Source: Haemonchus contortus (Eukaryota > Nematoda > Chromadorea > Rhabditida > Trichostrongylidae). Taken from it: 64,000 nucleotides of DNA. The notes under the pieces were generated by a model. The model saw nothing but the letters and a program-made list of their open reading frames with translations, was not told the DNA's origin and did not search any database. The stretch spans positions 27,866,881 to 27,930,880 of the forward strand of contig LS997567.1 of NCBI GenBank assembly GCA_000469685.2, in the 5' to 3' direction. This document shows positions 11,601 to 22,540 of this stretch, piece after piece. The translations under genes and the position numbers were made by a program. How positions within the stretch are numbered: the first letter of the stretch is position 1; each line of letters starts with the position of its first letter.

Positions 11601-11702
11601 GTATCTGGCTCGTTTTATAGTGGCCCCGTGTAACGTCCGTGAACAGGTGGTCCCGTCCAGGTGGCAGTCAGGCAGCGAGGATACGACACAACAACAGTAA
11701 AC

Positions 11703-13886
11703 ATGACACCCGTACTAAAGGCTCTCAAAACACGGCTAACAAAACTGGGGAAATCACTGGACGAACTTTTGCGAGACTCTCAACATTGGACGGCCTATAC
11801 TCCAGCGAGGCTCGATAACGACGAAGAAACAGTTGTTCATCTGACGGCAAAGAAAAGGACATTCCATCAAAGACTACAAAACATAGAAGAAGCTAAGATG
11901 TCTCTAGAGGGCGCAGTGACGAAGTTCCACGACGCGTTTAATAGTATGGAACAGGAGCAACAAACGCGCGAGGAAGAAGCCTATGGAAGCTATACAGAAG
12001 CAGCATGGATCACGTCAGCAGAGACAACGCTTGCAAAAATGAAGGAAAAGGAAGTGGAGATCACCAATACTATGGAAAGCTTCCAACGAGCAACTACAAG
12101 AAGAATTCAACTGAACGGAGCCAACAACACACAAGCCGTATCGTCAAGAGAGTCGAGGCAAGGTTCGACTATATCATCAATACCAGCGCAAGCACAAACG
12201 TTCCTACCGCGTCTACAATTGCCAAGATTTAGTGGAAGAAGACAGGAATGGGATTCCTTTTGGGCCACATTCAAATCAAGTATTGACGATCAGCCCATAA
12301 GTGAGATGATGAAATTCAATTACTTACTTCAATCCCTAGTTGGAGAAGCCCGACAAACGGCAGCACAATTCGAAGTTATTGAAGAAAACTACCCTATAGT
12401 TATCGATCTTTTGAAAAAGAAGTATGGTTCAAACAGCCTTATAGTCGAAGAATTACTTGCTCAACTCGAACAAATTCGTACCGATGGGTCGAATACAAGA
12501 CAACAAGCCAATTTATTTGAACGAATTACGGCGTTATTGATGCAGTTATCCACAAAAGGTCAGGATATTAACCACCGCTTGATTTTAAACATGGTTTTGA
12601 GGAAATTCAACGGTGATATTCAAGCGAAAGCACTCGAAAAGCGGGAGAACCTTGAAGACATCAACCAGTGGACGTGGTCAACACTACGCCAACACATCTC
12701 GGTGATCATCGATTCGAAAGAAATGATCGAAAGATCTCAAGAAGCTATGAGGAAAAGCACTCAATTCGTCCAAGATAGGACATCACTTAACGGCTCTGCA
12801 GCAGCATGCATCTACTGCAAAAGGAGCAACCATCGTTCTATAGAATGCAGGACAGTGCCGCTGCAAGAACGCGCAGCATTCTTGACGAGGAAACAGTTGT
12901 GCCATAACTGTGGAAAACCCAACCACAAGGCCGAAGACTGCAGGAGTCCAGGATGCTTCAAGTGTGGAAGGAAACACCATTCATCACTATGTGGCTACAA
13001 TCAGGAGGCTCAAAACAGATCTACCCCCACACAGGAAAGAACGTCGCAGCCAAGGAATCCACCATTACCAAGATCTCAAGCTCAGTCAAGTAGTACGCAG
13101 AGGCAGAGTAGACTCAGGGCACAAGGGACAGCTCGCCAAGTCAGCCAGAATGTCATAACTTCCGATAGAGAAGAAGGACACGGTAGTCCGGAGGAAGACA
13201 GTCAGGTATACCATGTCAGTGGCAGGAAGACCCAAAAGACAGGTGCCCTACTTCTCACAGGAACTACAACAGTACAAGGGCCAAGGAGTGCCAAACAAGT
13301 CCGCATACTGATGGACACAGGGAGCGAGCTTTCATTCATCGATTCGACACTCGTCGACGAACTGGAATTACCTATTAAAGGAAAAACCACACTAAGACTG
13401 AAGACATTCGGCACAGAATCGGCCAAAGAGAGCCAACATCGCATTGTAATAGTAAATCTGGTGGACATACAAGGAGAAAGGCACACATGCGAACTACTTG
13501 ACAGCCCAATGATTGCTACTACAAGGAGCTGCCATGAACTCACTCAAGAGGACGTGACATTCATTAAACAACGAGGTTTCTCTCTGTCATCTTCACCAGA
13601 TGACCAAAGTCAAGCACAGATCTTACTCGGATGCGACCACTTATGGGAAATGATGGAAGGCAAAGAATGCAAACTACCATCAGGAATGCACGTAATCGAC
13701 ACTAAGTTCGGACACATGGTCTCTGGGCGACAAACTACTCAAAAACCAGAAGGAGACTGTAACGTACAACAATTACATGAAGAGGTCGCTTTGTGGGACA
13801 ACTACTGGCGTATGGAGTCATCAGGAATTGATGAATACACCAGCCCGGAAAAGTGTGGAAAGAGATTAACGAGGAACAAGTCATGA
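11703..13886 (+). CDS. BEL/Pao Gag-protease polyprotein
   Basis: The ORF is open for 727 codons from the ATG at 11703 (MTPVLKALKTRLTKLGKSLD). The first part is coiled-coil-like and charged. From about residue 165 comes the DUF1759 gag core (LPRLQLPRFSGRRQEWDSFW, then KFNYLLQSLVGEA). From residue 369 there are three Cys/His knuckles: CIYCKRSNHRSIEC, CHNCGKPNHKAEDC and CFKCGRKHHSSLC. The retroviral-type protease follows, with the active site DTGSELSFID at about residue 538 and ILLGCDHLW nearer the end. The frame ends at TGA 13884-13886, and the next frame resumes the same protein at about 13853, so a single frameshift separates Gag-protease from RT. The intact catalytic DTG and open frame suggest this part decayed least or is young. 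Confidence 0.88.
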   Translation: MTPVLKALKTRLTKLGKSLDELLRDSQHWTAYTPARLDNDEETVVHLTAKKRTFHQRLQNIEEAKMSLEGAVTKFHDAFNSMEQEQQTREEEAYGSYTEAAWITSAETTLAKMKEKEVEITNTMESFQRATTRRIQLNGANNTQAVSSRESRQGSTISSIPAQAQTFLPRLQLPRFSGRRQEWDSFWATFKSSIDDQPISEMMKFNYLLQSLVGEARQTAAQFEVIEENYPIVIDLLKKKYGSNSLIVEELLAQLEQIRTDGSNTRQQANLFERITALLMQLSTKGQDINHRLILNMVLRKFNGDIQAKALEKRENLEDINQWTWSTLRQHISVIIDSKEMIERSQEAMRKSTQFVQDRTSLNGSAAACIYCKRSNHRSIECRTVPLQERAAFLTRKQLCHNCGKPNHKAEDCRSPGCFKCGRKHHSSLCGYNQEAQNRSTPTQERTSQPRNPPLPRSQAQSSSTQRQSRLRAQGTARQVSQNVITSDREEGHGSPEEDSQVYHVSGRKTQKTGALLLTGTTTVQGPRSAKQVRILMDTGSELSFIDSTLVDELELPIKGKTTLRLKTFGTESAKESQHRIVIVNLVDIQGERHTCELLDSPMIATTRSCHELTQEDVTFIKQRGFSLSSSPDDQSQAQILLGCDHLWEMMEGKECKLPSGMHVIDTKFGHMVSGRQTTQKPEGDCNVQQLHEEVALWDNYWRMESSGIDEYTSPEKCGKRLTRNKS

Positions 13887-14573
13887 AAAGATTCAGAAAA
13901 ACGATAGTCAAAAAAGATGACGGCTACTACGTACGTTTACCATGGAAGGATCAACATCCTCGTCTACCCGATAATAAGAGCATAGCGATGGCAAGACTGA
14001 AAAGTCTATTGAAACAGTATAAACAACAACCTCAACTCCTCCAGGAATTCCAAAAGACGTTCGAAGAACAACTACAAAAAGCATATTAGAGGAAGTCACA
14101 CCGGAAATGAAAAGGATGACACCACGTGATGCTATTATACACTATCTTGCATATCAAGTCGTCATTACACCACAAAAGAAAACTACTCCAAGAAGGATTG
14201 TCTTTGACGCATCAGCCCATTATTCTGGCGAACCATCGCTCAACGAAGTTCTTCACCAAGGTCCGTTAATATTACGGAACCTCAGTGGTATGCTCGTACG
14301 CTTTCGTGTAGGAAGAATCGCAATGGCAGCTGACATCGAAAAAGCGTTTTTGCAAGTACGAATACACGAAATAGACCGGGACGCAACGCGCTTCCTATGG
14401 ATAAAGGACCTATCGAGACCGCTGGTAGAGAACAACATCGTCACATACAGATTCACCAAAGTGACATTTGGCTTGAACGCCTCACCCTTCTTACTCGCCG
14501 CAACAATCAATTTCCACTTGGAGACATCGACATACGACACTAAAATTGCAACAAACATCAAAGACAATATGTA
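13853..14573 (+). pseudogene. BEL/Pao pol, protease-RT linker and N-terminal RT
   Basis: The frame after the gag shift reads EINEEQVMKRFRKTI and DGYYVRLPWKDQHPRLPDN, the conserved stretch before BEL RT. A frameshift near 14086 moves it to LEEVTPEM and then RIVFDASAHYSGEPSLNEVL, AADIEKAFLQVRI (RT motif A with its Asp) and VTFGLNASPFLLAATI (motif B). It ends in NIKDNMY at 14573, where the mariner sits. The next residues, VDNLLLTAE, are found on the other side at 15457. Confidence 0.9.
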
Positions 14574-15453
14574 TTAGGTTGGAAGGAAAGTCCTGCAACG
14601 AAAAATTTGAAGCGTCAGCAATTAGTATCAACAGTGTGAACACGGTAGCAAGAGTGATAACCTTGTAGGGCATTCCTCAGGTAATCAACACATGAGTAAA
14701 TAAGGGCACACGTGTGGGCTTTAACAGCATTACGGTCAATGAATGAACAACACCCGGTTCGTACCATCACCTTCTACTAAGCACGCCAATGGAAAAACGC
14801 GGATGTAGCGGTTCAAATTATCAGCAACTTATTCAATGCTGGCACTGCTCACCGATCAACGGTCAACAATCGGTTGGATCACTCCACTGGAGGAGATACT
14901 AGCCTTCGAAGTCACGCAAGCATCTTCCCTTGGTTCAATGGAGTTTGGAGGGATCCATCCAATATAAGTTGCTAAACGCAGACTAGATGGACACAGCTAT
15001 CGGTTACCCCTGTGAACCCTGAAATTTGGCTAACAGGATTAGAGAAGGACGATCAAAACGGTAAATCAGGTCCCTACAGAGGGTCAACGCACGTCGAAAT
15101 TTCGCTTTAAACACGCTTCAAAAGTTCTACGATTCCAATTGGATCCAGGTTGTTCATCAGTCGTGCTCCCTAAGTGTTGCCCCTTTTACCTACCATGCGC
15201 TCTGCCTTCTTGAGCATCCCGTTGTTGAAAAAAAAACGTAACTTAATGTGATCTGAAAACGGCAGCCAATTACTACTTTGAGTCACAGCTTCCTCACTCC
15301 TGGATGAAAGGCATCAGCAATTTACTCAAAACATAATAAGCGGTTGTTGACCTCTTAGGTAAATATATTTCCGAAAATTGATTGGTCTGGAAAATTTCAG
15401 AAATGATTTGAAGGAGACCTTCATTGTGTTGCAGGACTTTCCTTCCAACCTAA
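14574..15453 (+). mobile_element. mariner-like element inserted in the RT active-site codons
   Basis: Ends are perfect inverted repeats of at least 26 bp starting TTAGGTTGGAAGGAAAGTCC. TA lies on both sides (14572-14573, 15454-15455). At 880 bp it is shorter than a full mariner. A decayed helix-turn-helix-like reading, AGTAHRSTVNNRLDHSTGGD (about 14838-14897), suggests a transposase remnant on the plus strand. The insertion splits the Tyr codon (Y of the YVDN motif) of the BEL RT between its bases and can be removed on paper at TA with the reading frame restored, which confirms the boundaries. Confidence 0.93.
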
Positions 15454-18237
15454 TATGTCGACAATCTACTCTTGACGGCTGAAACAAGGGAGGAAGCACT
15501 TTATCAGTATAGAGAAGCCAAGAAAATCTTCAACGAACTCAATATGAATATGCGAGAATTCGCATCCAATGATCCCGACGTAAGGGCGCAATTTGATGAG
15601 AAAGACAAAGGAACATCGACATCGGTCAAAGTTCTCGGAATCAACTGGAACACTACAACTGACACACTGGTCGCCAAATGTAACATGCAGCCACTGGAAC
15701 TGATCACAAAAAGGACAGTTCTGCACACCATAGCACCAGTATATGATCCACTGGGATGGACATCCCCACTGATGGTTAGAGCCAAGTATTTCTTCCAATC
15801 CCTATGAACCAAGTCGTACAATTGGGATGACACACTTTCACAGGAAGACCAAGCGACTTGGGAGAAACTATTCCGAGCGATGAAGGGATTCCACTAGCAA
15901 ATTCCCAGACAAGTGGCTAACAAAGAGGACCAATATGAACTCATCACCTTCAGCGACGCTAGTACACACACGATGGCAGCCCGTACGTACACAAAAAAGA
16001 TGAAAACACTGGCTAATTCAAGCAAAAACAAAATTGCCATCACTAAAAACAGCGCACACGATACCAAAGCTCGAGATAAACGCGCTAACCATCGCGACAC
16101 GACTCACGTTATCCACTTATGAAGGACTCAAAAAGACAACCAAAATCAAAGTCGTCTATATTCTTACCGACTCAGAAATAGCACTTGGATGGTTGAAAAC
16201 CGTAGGAGAAACCAAAATGGCAGGAGTGCTAGTAGCAAATAGAGTCAAAGAAATAAAACGAATTGCAGAAAAACTACAAACCGACGAAACTAAAGTATAC
16301 TTCGGATATATAAACACGAAGTAGAATCCAGCTGACTGCGCTACACGTGGACTAAGCGCTGAACAACTGATGAACCACTTTTGGTGGATCGGTCCGCCGT
16401 TTCTGTCCGAAGGTGCACACAGCTGGCCAACGGAAACAAAACTCTTCGAACACACACCACAAACAGTGTAAGTCCTCCAGATCGCAACTTCTACACCAGA
16501 AAATGTCATCATCGATTCGACCCGATTTAGCTCAGCGATGAAGCTGAGAAGAACTATGGCCAGAGTGCTCAAATTCATCCAGAAGTCTCCATTCCACCTA
16601 CCGTCGGTAACAAAACGAAGAGTCGCTGAAACAGTCGCTATCTGTGAGGAAGACAACGATCCGAACCTCGTTACGTCGAGTACACTCAAAAACGCGTGGG
16701 GTTGGGTCATCAAACTACATCAAAGCCAAATCAACGAGAAAACATTGTCATTACGCCAAAAGCTCAACATGCACCAAGACGAAAAAGGAATTTGGAGATG
16801 TTACGGACGGCTTGGCAAGAGCTTCCTGCCAGAAGACGCGAAAAATCCGATCTTCATTTTCCCTAATACCACGTTAGCTCAACTGATAATCCGAGAAGCG
16901 CATGGGAAATTGCATCGCTCAACCGCACACACAATGTTTGAAGTCCGCCAAAAATACTAGATCCCGAAGCTCCGGCAACAGGTGAAGAAGATTCTAGGAA
17001 AATGCATAGAGTGCCAAAAAACAAATAACCTCCCGTATCGATACCCACCATTAGCCGAGTTGCCTCGCAGACGAGTCGTACGCTCAAGACCATTCCAAGA
17101 TACCGAACTCGATCTATTCGGCCCACTGAGGAGCCGGAATACGAACGGAATTCAAACGAAACTGTACGGATGTATTTTCACTTGCTCAACAACACGACGC
17201 CTACTACACATCGAACTCATTAGTGACAACACAACAATCTCACTCATCAACGCATTGCGGAGGTTCATGTCACGCAGAGGAATACCTAACTCAGTTACGT
17301 GCGACAATGCACCCACATTTCTCCTGGCAGAAAAAATCCTAACCAACGACGATGATAACACACAGCCAGAGGAGCAATTGAACAATTTCATGACCAATGC
17401 AGGCATCAAGTGGATAAAGATTACCCCCTACGCCCCCTGGAAGGGTGGGTTACGAGAGACTTATCAAGGATATCAAGTTATCGCTCAAAAGAGCTCTCGG
17501 AAGAAGAATCGTCGACGAAGACTCACTAAGGACAATTCTCACCGAAATCGAAGGATGTCTCAATGGCCGCCCTCTGACGTATCAGGAAGAAGATTCTGAG
17601 GAAATGAGTTTCATACGTCCGATTGACTTCATCCAGAAACAACTCACCATCTCGTATCCCATGGTAAACGACAACGACGACACGGAGGACCCCAATTTCC
17701 TGCCACCAAGAAAAGCGCTCCAACTCCGCACGAGGAAACAAGCACAAGAAGCACTACGTTCGTCGATGGAAGTCACAGAATGTTTCTGGAAGCTGTGGAA
17801 CGACGCATACTTGACCTCTTCATGAGAGCAGCACCGGAAATACTTGGACCAAGGCAGAAGCACTCCGAAGCAGCCAAAAGAAGGTCAACTAGTACTCCTC
17901 CACGACCCTATCCTTCCTAGGAATACATGGAGGATTGGAAGGATAACAAAACTTTTGCCATCAAACGACGAGGAAATACGACAAGTCGAACTCCAGTTAC
18001 CCAACAAACACCTAACTAAGAGACCAATCAACTTACTTATACCTCTGGAGCTAGAACAAGAAGAAAAAGCAGGCCACACCGAAACAATGCAAGCGGTAAC
18101 ACCAAACCCTACGGTACTCGTCGATCATCCATCTCGATACGATATCAGACCAAAAAAGCAAAAAACACAACATTATCCTTACTCAAAGGAAGAATACCAA
18201 CTCAATGTTGTTTACCAAAACAATGGCGGGCCGGGAA
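15454..18237 (+). pseudogene. BEL/Pao pol remainder: C-terminal RT, RNase H-like, integrase, DUF5641
   Basis: From 15457: VDNLLLTAE (RT motif C), KVLGINWNTTTDTL, TIAPVYDPLGWTSPLMV (peptidase A17-type region), ELITFSDAST and SLKTAHTIPKLEINALTIAT, then ILTDSEIALGWLKTV and NPADCATRG (RNase H-like). The integrase follows: zinc-binding IREAHGKLHRSTAHT with CIECQ, then core TELDLFGPLRS (first Asp), VTCDNAPTF (second Asp), and WKGG with GYERLIKDIKLSLKRAL (Glu) after a frameshift near 17450. It ends with DUF5641: PKEGQLVLLHDPILPRNTWR and GRITKL. Stops at about 15806, 15896, 16323 and 16959 and frameshifts near 16015, 17450 and 17825 break the frame. Confidence 0.88.
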
Positions 18238-18843
18238 TGTGCTCGAATCGAGCTCGAGCACCTCTTTTTGATCTACAGACAGTCGACGCGCACCCTGGCT
18301 CCGTCCTTTAATCCGGTTTTTCCCATGGCCTGAAAACTCATGTCCTTCAGAGCCCCCTCATCTTGCCCCAAAACCCCACGTCTTCTGGAGCCCCTTGTTG
18401 CGCCAAATGCTAAGTTCGCCGAGGCGCCACTTCGACACGCTGACCCACAAGTCATGAAATTCTTGCCGACCCACAAGTTCAGGATTGTTATGCACGTTTT
18501 TGCACATTGTTATTCATGTGATATGTTTGATGAGATTCCACTCCATTAAGGTCACTTATTTTCTCATGCTCATCGTTTGAAGTTTTGCTGCCTGGCAATT
18601 GTGCCACCTCGCTGAAATCCATTCTTATCGGACCCGCATCCACACAGCCGAAGAAATGATTTCAAGCTCAGCTACATGTCCTTACCAAAGGCCATAGCAA
18701 TCTCATTTTGATCTTGTTCACTTCGCCCAAATCAGGTCACTGTCAGACCACTGTTTTGAGAATAAGACGCTCATTCTCGCCTCGTATTATGAATTCTGAT
18801 TGTTTCTTGTTTCGTGATCCACGATGTTTCGAATGTTGATAAA

Positions 18844-18865
18844 AGTTTAATTACCCAAGTATGAG
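18844..18865 (+). other. SL1 spliced-leader footprint (20 of 22 matches)
   Basis: The 22 bases match the conserved nematode SL1 leader except at positions 1 and 18. In a functional SL RNA gene the leader is followed by a GTAAAC-type donor and an Sm site; here it is followed by gagtcttctgtg, so it is not an SL RNA gene. The likely origin is reverse transcription and insertion of a trans-spliced mRNA. Confidence 0.75.
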
Positions 18866-19345
18866 GAGTCTTCTGTGCTGCGGTTAACCCGTGAGCTATC
18901 GTGCGTTTCGTGTTCGATTTTGTGGATCACCTATTAACCAAGTCCCGCGTGGCCAAGTTCGAGAACCAGCACACATATAGAGTTGCAATGCAATGAAAAA
19001 TTTAGGAGAACAAGAGAGATTCCTCATCGATTGGCAATCTGCTCATCGAATATGGACTCTGCAGAGCAAGATAAATTCAGGAGAGTCGGAATGATTGCGG
19101 ATCAATTTGATTTCCCCCAAAAACTATCGTAGGGTTAGTGAAATACCATGGATGAGGCCCATGCGATGAAGTCATTGATGCTGCAGAGTTCAAGCCATTG
19201 AGATGAAGTAAAGAAATTGCAAGTTGAATTAAAGTTACGAGACTACAGCATGTGGGAGGAGGATGAGTGCACGAATGAGATTAGACTCGAATGGTTCTTA
19301 TCCTCAACACACACTCCTTTTATCTCTTTTTTTCAGGACTCCAGT
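18866..19345 (+). pseudogene. Possible retroposed coding remnant downstream of SL1
   Basis: From about 19050 one frame reads MDSAEQDKFRRVGMIADQFD, then after several stops VKKLQVELKLRDYSMWEEDE and NEIRLEW, all in the same frame. The composition looks coding and helical but no family is recognised. A good acceptor (tctctttttttcag) at about 19336 argues against a simple intron-free copy, so the extent is uncertain. Confidence 0.25.
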
Positions 19346-20064
19346 AGTTGAGTAGACCAATTACATATTTTCATTTCAGCAATAACTTACTGTTTTCATT
19401 TCAACAATAACTTACGCATGTTTTGCCTCTTGGGATCATAAGATTAGAACATGTTTTCCGCCTTTTGGAGTCATGACATCAGTGCATGGGTTAAATTGGT
19501 AGCAATCACAACACTTAGGTGTGAGGAAATCGCTAGATCTCTATGGCAGGGCAAGTGGCCTTCTTATTTTCGAAGTGAACTAGAGGGTTTACAATACTTC
19601 AGTTTGTAAAAGCCACCACGTGACTCGAAAACGGGAGAAGCAGGGTCAGGGGTCGTATCTGTTCATATGATAGTTTAATCTATGTACATTGAGTAAAAAT
19701 CGGAAAACGTACTTTCACTCCTGAAAGAACTTGTGAAAGAATAAGCAGTTGCCATCGGCATCTAACGTGCAAAAATGCAGGGAGTATAGCGAATACATGG
19801 AGATCATTGAATAGGAAGAGGGGTTAGCCGCGACTATTGAATAGATTAGAAACATCAGTACACTCCTAAGCGCGCCAGAACATTGGGGAATAACACTGAG
19901 GTGATCATAGGAAAGTGCTTCATATTTGATCCTGTAGTAATCATTGTTGTGGTATCTTCGGTTGAGGAGAATATACCGTATTTGGCAATGGGCCAAGTGA
20001 CACGCGCGCGACACGCGCCGGAGAGTCGCCTATATTTTGGGCCGTATGCATAACGCCCAGGGTA

Positions 20065-20279
20065 ACTAGAATGAAATTCAGTCCGGCACTCGGCTCTTAC
20101 AGTAACCCCCTGGCTTACCTCACCACCCACCCCCGTGTCCTTGCCCAAAGCCCCTTTTCGACGCGTCGTATATGTGGCGGGTAAAAATTTGCGTATTAAC
20201 ACGTGCCGGAATTTTTTTATTTTTTTTTAATTTTTTATTACTGTAAGAACCGAGTGCCGGACTGAATTTTCGTTCCTGT
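20065..20279. mobile_element. MITE, 215 bp with 9-bp target duplication
   Basis: Inverted arms of about 45 bp (core aattcagtccggcactcgg and tcttacagtaa) sit at both ends. The 9-bp direct repeat cccagggta flanks the unit at 20056-20064 and 20280-20288. A 9-bp duplication fits Mutator-like (or Merlin, 8-9 bp) transposition; no transposase is present. Confidence 0.85.
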
Positions 20280-20289
20280 CCCAGGGTAG

Positions 20290-21870
20290 GGAAGGGGAGA
20301 GTCTCCCCAAGGAAGTGTTTGTTTTCGCCGTGGGTCAGACAAGTGACGCCGGAGCAGTGTATTTTACGCCTCTATTGCAGCCAAAGCAGTGCTAGATTGG
20401 TATTCGAAGCTCGTGTTCTTTCGATTAAATGAAACGGACTTTGTAGAGAGTGTGGATTTTTGTCCGGGGAAAGAACTCTAACAAAGTGGAGGGGAACTAT
20501 ACCCTGAGAACTTATAAGGAAGTAGCAAAAGGTTAGTGTGTTCTACGAAATGCATTTTGAGTGTTGCGAAAACATAGGAACTCGCATCCAGTTATCGCGC
20601 ACCTATTCCTAAGTGACTTTCATAAATGCGTCTATCAGAATGTTACAATACTGCTTCCATACCTTTATTAATTGTGTAAAAAATAAATTCATGAAGAGAA
20701 CAGCAAGAAAGTGAAGCGTTTAGAAAAAAAGCCTCAAACAATTTAAATTCATACCATATCTCGGCTAAATAGTCGGTATTGTGGTTACTAGTTGTAAAAT
20801 AGTCATCAAATATCATTGGAGGGAAGAGTTGAGCTATTTCACTCCCTTTACAGGATTTCCAAAGATTTGGGGCTTAATACAGCGCCACGGGAAGAAGTCA
20901 CTAGAACTATATCACCACCAAAACCATTCCCGATTACTTATTCGATACGCAGCCGTTCCTGCTCTCATCAACCCTTACATTCCTGCGCCATCCTCCGTTA
21001 GGGATCCTCACGCCTCGATCCTGCGTATACGCAACCTTCCCTAGTGTACCTAACCCCCGCACCGCAGCCCTTGGCCTTACCTTCCCAAAACTTATTCGTC
21101 TTCAATAGCACTGATAACATTTGGTAGATATACTTCTCTCCAAGTCATTGCATCGAAACATCTCAGTCTGTTGCTATTCCTATTTCAACCAATGATATAC
21201 ACACAATTCTTGTTCAATAACACGCTTCTCTCTCTAGACATTGGACTTTCTCACTATTGCTATCATCATACATCTCCAACTATTCACCTTTCAATGGCTT
21301 ATGGAAGATGTGGATAACGCAGTTGCACAGTTTTCGAACGTAAATAAGAAGTGACTCTTCCGTATTAAGTTTGCCTTCCCCTTCAAACATTGTTCGTCGG
21401 AAAATTAAGGGCAAAACAAGTAGGGGTCGCACGGTTACAACTGTAATACTTGACAACACTCAATTTAGTATCAACATTGAGAGCTTAATACAAAACTGAG
21501 AAATAGAATAGTTAAAGACTACGGCATAACATAGCGTTATGTCGATACCGCCTACCAGACAGAAACAGCAAGGTGTACAAGAGGATATAAAACAATGTAT
21601 AAATGGTCGAAAAACTAATTACTTAATGCTAAAAAAATAATTCAGGTTTCCTTCTTAAATTACACCAGGATCATGATGCAAAATAAGCTCAGGATAACTG
21701 GTGTAAATCTAGAAAGAAATACCTGCTCAATTTCAGCCTCGACTGCTTCATAGCAACGAGTGCAGCAATATAAATAAACCAGGCGACTACGCACGCTCTC
21801 GCACGCGCTAGGGGCTCTAGCCATGAGAGACGGAGCCGCATGAGCTGATTTTCATTATAGACCTTCATCG
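20290..21870. other. Intergenic, no gene recognised
   Basis: A short coding-like stretch (VLDWYSKLVFFRLNETDF at about 20391-20444, ending in TAA) follows a possible acceptor ctattgcag but has no neighbours that make it a gene. An open frame at 20781-21044 has no recognisable features. Confidence 0.4.
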
Positions 21871-21879
21871 GATTTATGA

Positions 21880-22500
21880 GTCTCCGCTCAAACCTCGCCT
21901 CCTGCGGGCGGAGTCTGGTCCTGCAACCCACCATAAGTGTTCCCATCCTGTGGCCTGTACTCCTACCAAGTTTGAACTTTCTATGTCCATTGGGACAGAA
22001 TCATGAATTTTTACCCAAACCCCGCCCCTTGTGGGCGGAGTCTGGTTTTGCCACCCCCATAAGTCTTCCCATCCTGTCGCCTGTACTCCTACCAAGTTTG
22101 AACTTTCTAGGCCCACGGGGACAGGAATTATGAATTTTCGCCCAAACCCCGCCCCCTGTGGGCAGAGTCTGGTTCTGCCACCCACCATAAGTCTTCGCAT
22201 CCTGTCGCTTGTACTCCTATCAAGTTTGAACTTTCTAGGTCCTTGGGAACTGGAGTTATGGATTTTCGTATATAAATGTAAGAAGGGATGTGAGCTTTGA
22301 GACACGCTCCGCCCATTGTGGGCGGGCCTCCACTGACGTCATTTATGCTGGAGATACCTTCGACAATACCTCTCCTATATCAACTTTTTCCTGCTCTGTT
22401 GGCTTTCTCCGAACCGAGTTATAAATGTTTTCATAAAGCATTGCATTTCTGGAGAACGCCCCGCCCATCGGGGGTGGGTCTCCCCAGTTCGATATAACTT
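21880..22500. repeat. Tandem GC-hairpin repeat, about 120-bp units
   Basis: About three and a half units contain tgtgggcggagtctggt, cccatcctgt, gtactcctaccaagtttgaa, ctttctaggtcc, gggacagga and ttatgaatttt, then cccaaaccccgcccc. The unit begins with gtgggcgg and ends with ccgcccc, so adjacent units form a GC hairpin. A variant with cacgctccgcccattgtggg follows at about 22300-22500. Related copies are at 23740, 46560, 47160, 55960 and 63150. Confidence 0.85.
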
Positions 22501-22540
22501 ACCAATGCACACCTCTAGCCACATTCAAACGGGTGAGCCA

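Larger units (their letters stand above)
11600..18240 (+). mobile_element. BEL/Pao LTR retrotransposon, decayed, split by a mariner
   Basis: The order gag (DUF1759), zinc knuckles, aspartic protease (DUF1758), RT, peptidase A17/RNase H-like region, integrase, DUF5641 is the BEL/Pao layout. A purine-rich run ending ggcgggccgggaa followed by TGTG at 18238 is a plausible polypurine tract and start of the 3' LTR. I could not match this LTR with a 5' copy before 11700, so the left boundary is approximate. One insertion (14574-15453) and several stops and frameshifts in pol show this copy is inactive, while gag-protease is still open. Confidence 0.9.
18240..20055. other. Possible 3' LTR then intergenic DNA
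   Basis: The first few hundred bases may be the 3' LTR of the BEL/Pao element (start TGTGCTCGAATCGAGCTCGA), but no partner LTR is seen. The rest holds the SL1 footprint at 18844 and weakly coding-like sequence after it. A near-perfect 20-bp duplication around cat ttcaacaataacttac lies at about 19372-19415. Nothing else is recognised. Confidence 0.4.

Noticed and set aside
11661..11702. Earlier GTG start of the BEL/Pao gag
   Set aside because: Eukaryotic initiation is expected at ATG; the first in-frame ATG is 11703.
18844..18950. SL1 RNA gene
   Set aside because: The 22-nt leader lacks the downstream GTAAAC-type donor, Sm-binding site and 5S rDNA neighbourhood of real SL RNA genes.
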